Assembly (NCBI GenBank): GCA_003551985.1
Contig: PUOB01000390.1
Span: forward strand, 1 to 9,548
Origin: Desulfobacteraceae bacterium
GTDB lineage: Bacteria; Desulfobacterota; Desulfobacteria; Desulfobacterales; Desulfosalsimonadaceae
Reading direction: 5' to 3'
DNA length: 9,548 bases
Shown here: positions 6,939 through 9,548 of the stretch, piece after piece
How the letters are laid out: the number at the start of each line of letters is the position of its first letter
Numbering within the stretch: the stretch's first letter is position 1
Translations under genes and position numbers: made by a program
Notes under the pieces: generated by a model
What the model was told of the DNA's origin: nothing
Databases searched by the model: none
Seen by the model: only the letters and a program-made list of their open reading frames with translations

Positions 6939-7451
6939 ATGAAGACCAAGACCTATTGCCCCTATTGCGGAGACAAGCTTTTCGACAAGTTTTTCGAAGG
7001 ACGGCTACGCCGCTTTTGTGAGACATGCGAGGCCCCTTTTTATGAAAACCCCGTTCCTGCCGCCTGCATGGTAACCGTCGATAAAAACGACCGGATTTTG
7101 CTTGTACGGCGCAGCGTCAACCCTAAAAAAGGCTTCTGGTGCCTTCCGGGCGGTTTCATAGAACTGGGTGAAAAACCGGAAGAAGCCGGACTGCGGGAAC
7201 TGAAGGAAGAAACCGGCATAGACGGCAAAATCGAAATGCTGCTTGGCATTACAACCCATACGGGAACCACCTATGACACCGTTCTGATAGCCGGATACCT
7301 GGTACGCCGCTACAACGGCACACCACATGCCGGAGACGATGCCGAAGCGGTTGAATGGTTCGACAGGGATTCGATGCCGGAAATCGCTTTTACAAGCCAC
7401 AAACAATTCATAAACATATATTACACGGCATATGCGCATTCCACCCCATAA
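6939..7451 (+). CDS. Nudix hydrolase with N-terminal zinc ribbon
   Basis: A 170-residue protein. An N-terminal zinc ribbon, CPYC (C7, C10) and CETC (C27, C30), precedes a Nudix domain. The Nudix box spans residues 72-94 (G72, E78, R86, E87, E90, E91, G93) and matches the consensus exactly; upstream LVRRSVNPKKGFWCLPGG is the usual beta-strand lead-in. Zinc ribbons also precede the Nudix domain in NADH pyrophosphatases (NudC), but this protein is shorter and the substrate (a nucleotide, dinucleotide or nucleotide sugar) is not evident. The ATG begins on the base after the aldolase TGA, and the purine-rich GAGGAAGG (6915-6922) is too far upstream to be a good ribosome site, so translation probably depends on coupling to the aldolase. 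It is the second Nudix gene in the window and is not a recent copy of the first. Confidence 0.88.
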   Translation: MKTKTYCPYCGDKLFDKFFEGRLRRFCETCEAPFYENPVPAACMVTVDKNDRILLVRRSVNPKKGFWCLPGGFIELGEKPEEAGLRELKEETGIDGKIEMLLGITTHTGTTYDTVLIAGYLVRRYNGTPHAGDDAEAVEWFDRDSMPEIAFTSHKQFINIYYTAYAHSTP

Positions 7452-7791
7452 AGCAGACTATGTCATTGAGGTCTATAAAAAACGGATGATCCGGAAGGCC
7501 CTTGGCCTCCCTTATTCCGGAGACATCGAACCATCCGCGTTCATAAAGAAAACAAGCACTGTCCTGAAAAATGCCCCCCGGGATATGGCAGCGCGCCTCT
7601 TGAAACAAATACAATCCGCCGGGCAGGGAGGCACCGGCCCTGACGGCCCGCGGGATGAGTCAGAAGACGTGGTCGGGGAGGTGTTGTTTTCGTTCAACAC
7701 CATAAACGGGGACAGTGAAAAGGTTTCCGAAACAATGGACCCCAAGCGGACCATTGATTATGATGACGCTTCCGGCTTACCTTCCGGCTGA
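7432..7791 (+). CDS. Unrecognised small protein overlapping the Nudix gene
   Basis: A 119-residue frame whose ATG lies 20 bases inside the end of the Nudix gene and whose last 34 bases overlap the 3' end of the convergent cvpA gene. I do not recognise a family. The N-terminal half is basic and helix-prone (VYKKRMIRKALGLP, then a region ending AARLLKQIQSA); the C-terminal half is acidic and low-complexity (GTGPDGPRDESEDVV, later TIDYDDASG), so probably disordered. No signal peptide or membrane segment is seen. There is no good Shine-Dalgarno before the ATG at 7432; an ATG at 7486 is an alternative start. The tight packing behind an operon favours a real gene, but the opposite strand is also open for 80 codons (7512-7754) and coding status is not secure. 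Confidence 0.5.
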   Translation: MRIPPHKADYVIEVYKKRMIRKALGLPYSGDIEPSAFIKKTSTVLKNAPRDMAARLLKQIQSAGQGGTGPDGPRDESEDVVGEVLFSFNTINGDSEKVSETMDPKRTIDYDDASGLPSG

Positions 7792-8366
7792 TCTTCCGGA
7801 CGCGCCCCCTCCGGCAGCGTTTCAGGAGGCGGCTCATCACCCCGGGTTTCCCATTGCCAGCGCAGACGCTGCATCCTTGAGGCAAGTTCACGCTTGGCCT
7901 CTTCGGGTACCAGGTAGGCGATTACACCGGCTGCTTTATTTATGGCCGGGGCCATTCTGGATTTAGCGGCAATATCGGCCCCGCCGGCGGGCAGAAACGT
8001 GAGTGCAAGGAAATGAAGCACGGATATGACGATTACCGCCTTAACCGCCCCGATAACCGCACCCAGGAAGCGATCCAACGCGCCGAGCATAACCACGCGC
8101 AAAAGCGTCCGTAACGCGGTTCCGGCCAGGATAATGCATATAGCGACAACACAGAACAGGACAAGAAATGCGGCGATTCGCCTTATATATTCGGCTTCGA
8201 TAAAAACTGAAAAGATCGCGGAAAAAGGCTCGTAATAAAGGTAAGCCACATAAAATCCCCCCAAAAGCGCCGCAATCGAGGCGATCTCCCGAATACTGCC
8301 GCGGATCACCCCGATTATCAGGAAATAAACCAGGGCAACCACGACAACCATGTCAAATGGATTCAT
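7758..8366 (-). CDS. cvpA: CvpA-family inner-membrane protein
   Basis: A 202-residue membrane protein. Four hydrophobic segments near residues 5-22, 27-45, 64-84 and 102-124 match the four-helix CvpA (colicin V production) family. The N-terminal NPFDMVVV and the ALDRFLGAVIGAVKAVI region (96-112) are the typical CvpA landmarks. The tail from about 175 is rich in Pro and Glu (DEPPPETLPEGARPEDQPEG), probably disordered and cytoplasmic. CvpA proteins are linked to envelope homeostasis and colicin V export, but their molecular role is unsettled. The start at 8366 is chosen over the first ATG at 8447 because a strong GGGGAGGAAG site precedes it and the extra 27 residues would be polar and overlap a promoter for the opposite strand. 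It is divergent from phoH and overlaps the unknown ORF tail to tail by 34 bases. Confidence 0.85.
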   Translation of the reverse strand: MNPFDMVVVVALVYFLIIGVIRGSIREIASIAALLGGFYVAYLYYEPFSAIFSVFIEAEYIRRIAAFLVLFCVVAICIILAGTALRTLLRVVMLGALDRFLGAVIGAVKAVIVISVLHFLALTFLPAGGADIAAKSRMAPAINKAAGVIAYLVPEEAKRELASRMQRLRWQWETRGDEPPPETLPEGARPEDQPEGKPEASS

Positions 8367-8368
8367 AT

Positions 8369-8378
8369 CTTCCTCCCC
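8369..8378 (-). promoter_or_regulatory. cvpA: Strong ribosome-binding site deciding the cvpA start
   Basis: On the minus strand this reads GGGGAGGAAG, two bases before the ATG at 8366 with its GGAGG core about six bases away. It fixes the start at residue 28 of the longer open frame. Confidence 0.85.
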
Positions 8379-8412
8379 TTGACCCACCCCTTGATCTCCG
8401 GTGGAAATAATA

Positions 8413-8440
8413 TTGACAAAACCCCGGCAGGGCTTATAAT
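8413..8440 (+). promoter_or_regulatory. phoH: Consensus sigma70 promoter for phoH
   Basis: TTGACA (8413-8418), a 16-base spacer and TATAAT (8435-8440): both hexamers are perfect and the spacing is one base under optimum. Transcription would start near 8447 and run toward phoH, giving a leader of about 130 bases. A second, weaker pair (TTGACA 8518-8523, 17 bases, TTGAAT 8541-8546) lies closer to the gene. Confidence 0.7.
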
Positions 8441-8576
8441 CTGTCACTTAAAAATATTTAAATATCTATCAACTAGTTAAATTTTCGTCAATAATTTAGT
8501 GATGAAACAAGCGCCTTTTGACACAACGATGCACAATAAATTGAATGATTGAAAGTCAATAGAATTCGGATTGCCA
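8441..8576 (+). other. AT-rich untranslated leader of phoH
   Basis: A stretch between the promoter and phoH, markedly AT-rich compared with the surrounding genes. It contains short self-complementary pieces: TTAAAAATATTTAA, AACTAGTT, and TCACT (8444-8448) against AGTGA (8498-8502). A 16-codon frame, ATG at 8502 to TGA at 8550, shares phoH's frame but lacks a ribosome site. No riboswitch class is recognised. Confidence 0.45.
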
Positions 8577-9548
8577 ATGACCAAATACAAAGCGCATACG
8601 CAAACGGAGATGACCTTTGCCGATCAGAACACGGTTAAAACGCTTTTCGGCGTCCATAACGACAACCTCCATCGCATCGCGGCGGCTACGGATACGAAGA
8701 TCCACGCCAGGGGGAACAGTGTTGTAATCGAGGGGGACAATATCGCTGCCGAGCTTGCGGAGAACATACTGGACCAGCTCTACAGCCTTATCAAGGAAGG
8801 ATATCCCGTATATCCCAATGATGTGGATTATGCGGCCAACGTGTTGAGCCGCGACCACCAGGCGCGATTAAAGGATATTTTCCTGGACACCATCTACATA
8901 AAGGCCAACAAACAGAGCATTGCCCCCAAAAGCCACATGCAGAAAGCATACATTGACGCTATCCGGCGCTACGACATTGTTTTCGGAATCGGTCCTGCCG
9001 GAACCGGCAAGACATATCTTGCGATGGCCATGGCCGTGGCCGAGCTTGCCAGAAAACGGGTCAACCGGATCATCCTGACCCGTCCGGCCGTGGAGGCCGG
9101 TGAGGCCCTGGGCTTCCTTCCGGGAGACCTGGCGGAAAAGGTGAATCCCTACCTGCGGCCGCTCTACGACGCTCTGCATGACATGATGAAGGTCGAAAAG
9201 GCATCGGCGCTGATGGAGCACGGCATCATAGAAGTAGCGCCCCTGGCGTTCATGCGCGGCAGGACACTCAATGACGCCTTTGTGATTTTAGACGAGGCCC
9301 AGAATTCAACGAGCGAGCAGATGAAAATGTTTCTAACGCGCATCGGGTACAATTCCAAGGCGGTTATCACCGGGGATATCACCCAGAGCGATCTGCCCGG
9401 CAACAGGGCATCGGGGCTCGTGGAAGCAAAGGATATCCTCCAGGATATAAAAGATATCGGCTTTGTCTTTTTTTCAAAAAAAGACGTGGTCCGGCACAAG
9501 CTGGTCCAGAAAATCATCGATGCTTATGAACACAAGGAAAAACAGGAA
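8577..9548 (+). CDS. phoH: PhoH-like P-loop ATPase, 3' end beyond window
   Basis: 324 codons are visible with no stop before the edge. The first ~110 residues form a small KH-like N-terminal region (TLFGVHNDNLHRIAAATDTKI), followed by the PhoH ATPase domain with Walker A GPAGTGKT (139-146), LTRPAVEAGEALGFLPGD (167-184) and Walker B VILDEAQN (236-243), then TGDITQSDLPG (265-275). These are signatures of the PhoH/YbeZ family, cytoplasmic P-loop ATPases often encoded with the ribonuclease YbeY and linked to RNA metabolism and stress. Known members have about 320-350 residues, so little is missing. The ATG at 8577 has only a weak CGGA upstream; an in-frame TGA at 8550 limits extension, and a TTG at 8571 is a less likely start. 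The gene is divergent from cvpA and has its own consensus promoter; the downstream neighbour is out of view. Confidence 0.93.
   Translation, partial: MTKYKAHTQTEMTFADQNTVKTLFGVHNDNLHRIAAATDTKIHARGNSVVIEGDNIAAELAENILDQLYSLIKEGYPVYPNDVDYAANVLSRDHQARLKDIFLDTIYIKANKQSIAPKSHMQKAYIDAIRRYDIVFGIGPAGTGKTYLAMAMAVAELARKRVNRIILTRPAVEAGEALGFLPGDLAEKVNPYLRPLYDALHDMMKVEKASALMEHGIIEVAPLAFMRGRTLNDAFVILDEAQNSTSEQMKMFLTRIGYNSKAVITGDITQSDLPGNRASGLVEAKDILQDIKDIGFVFFSKKDVVRHKLVQKIIDAYEHKEKQE

Noticed and set aside
8367..8447. 27-residue N-terminal extension of CvpA from the ATG at 8447
   Set aside because: The extension is polar and overlaps the opposite-strand promoter; the strong ribosome site points to 8366.
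8502..8552. 16-codon leader peptide in phoH's frame ending at a TGA
   Set aside because: No ribosome site and no attenuator-like codon run; noted only as part of the leader. Read-through into phoH is unsupported.

Overview
The window is bacterial chromosomal DNA of moderately high GC (by eye, roughly mid-50s percent). It most resembles an anaerobic Desulfobacterota organism of the sulfate-reducer type. Reasons: a NuoF-type flavoprotein fused to a GltD-type oxidoreductase, directly followed by metV and metF (the methylene-tetrahydrofolate reductase module of the Wood-Ljungdahl pathway), a signal-peptide outer-membrane barrel protein typical of a Gram-negative cell, and short palindromic intergenic repeats of a kind I associate with that group. 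The lineage is inferred from gene content only. No RNA gene, CRISPR array or transposase is visible.

Layout. (1) 1-3634, plus strand: the 3' part of a nuoF-gltD fusion, then metV 2 bases downstream, then metF 63 bases further on. This looks like one operon for electron transfer to or from methylene/methyl-tetrahydrofolate. (2) 3644-4255, minus strand: a Nudix hydrolase of the ADP-ribose pyrophosphatase type, convergent with metF. (3) 4256-5651: an outer-membrane beta-barrel protein gene (4487-5308) whose two flanks carry related palindromic repeats in opposite orientation. The downstream flank also holds a GC-rich hairpin and a sigma70-like promoter. (4) 5652-7791, plus strand: a divergent class II aldolase, a zinc-ribbon Nudix hydrolase starting on the base after the aldolase stop, and a small unrecognised ORF overlapping the Nudix gene. 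(5) 7758-8366, minus strand: a CvpA-family membrane protein, overlapping the unknown ORF tail to tail. (6) 8367-9548: a divergent intergenic region with a consensus sigma70 promoter and an AT-rich leader, then phoH, which is still open at the window edge.

The most notable item is the electron-transfer partner encoded with MetVF. In acetogens MetVF is found with RnfC2-type or HdrABC/MvhD-type partners; here the adjacent gene is a NuoF-GltD fusion carrying two potential pyridine-nucleotide/flavin modules plus several iron-sulfur clusters. This could couple methyl-THF chemistry to two nucleotide pools, but that is inference. The rest is mostly housekeeping or conserved-hypothetical content.
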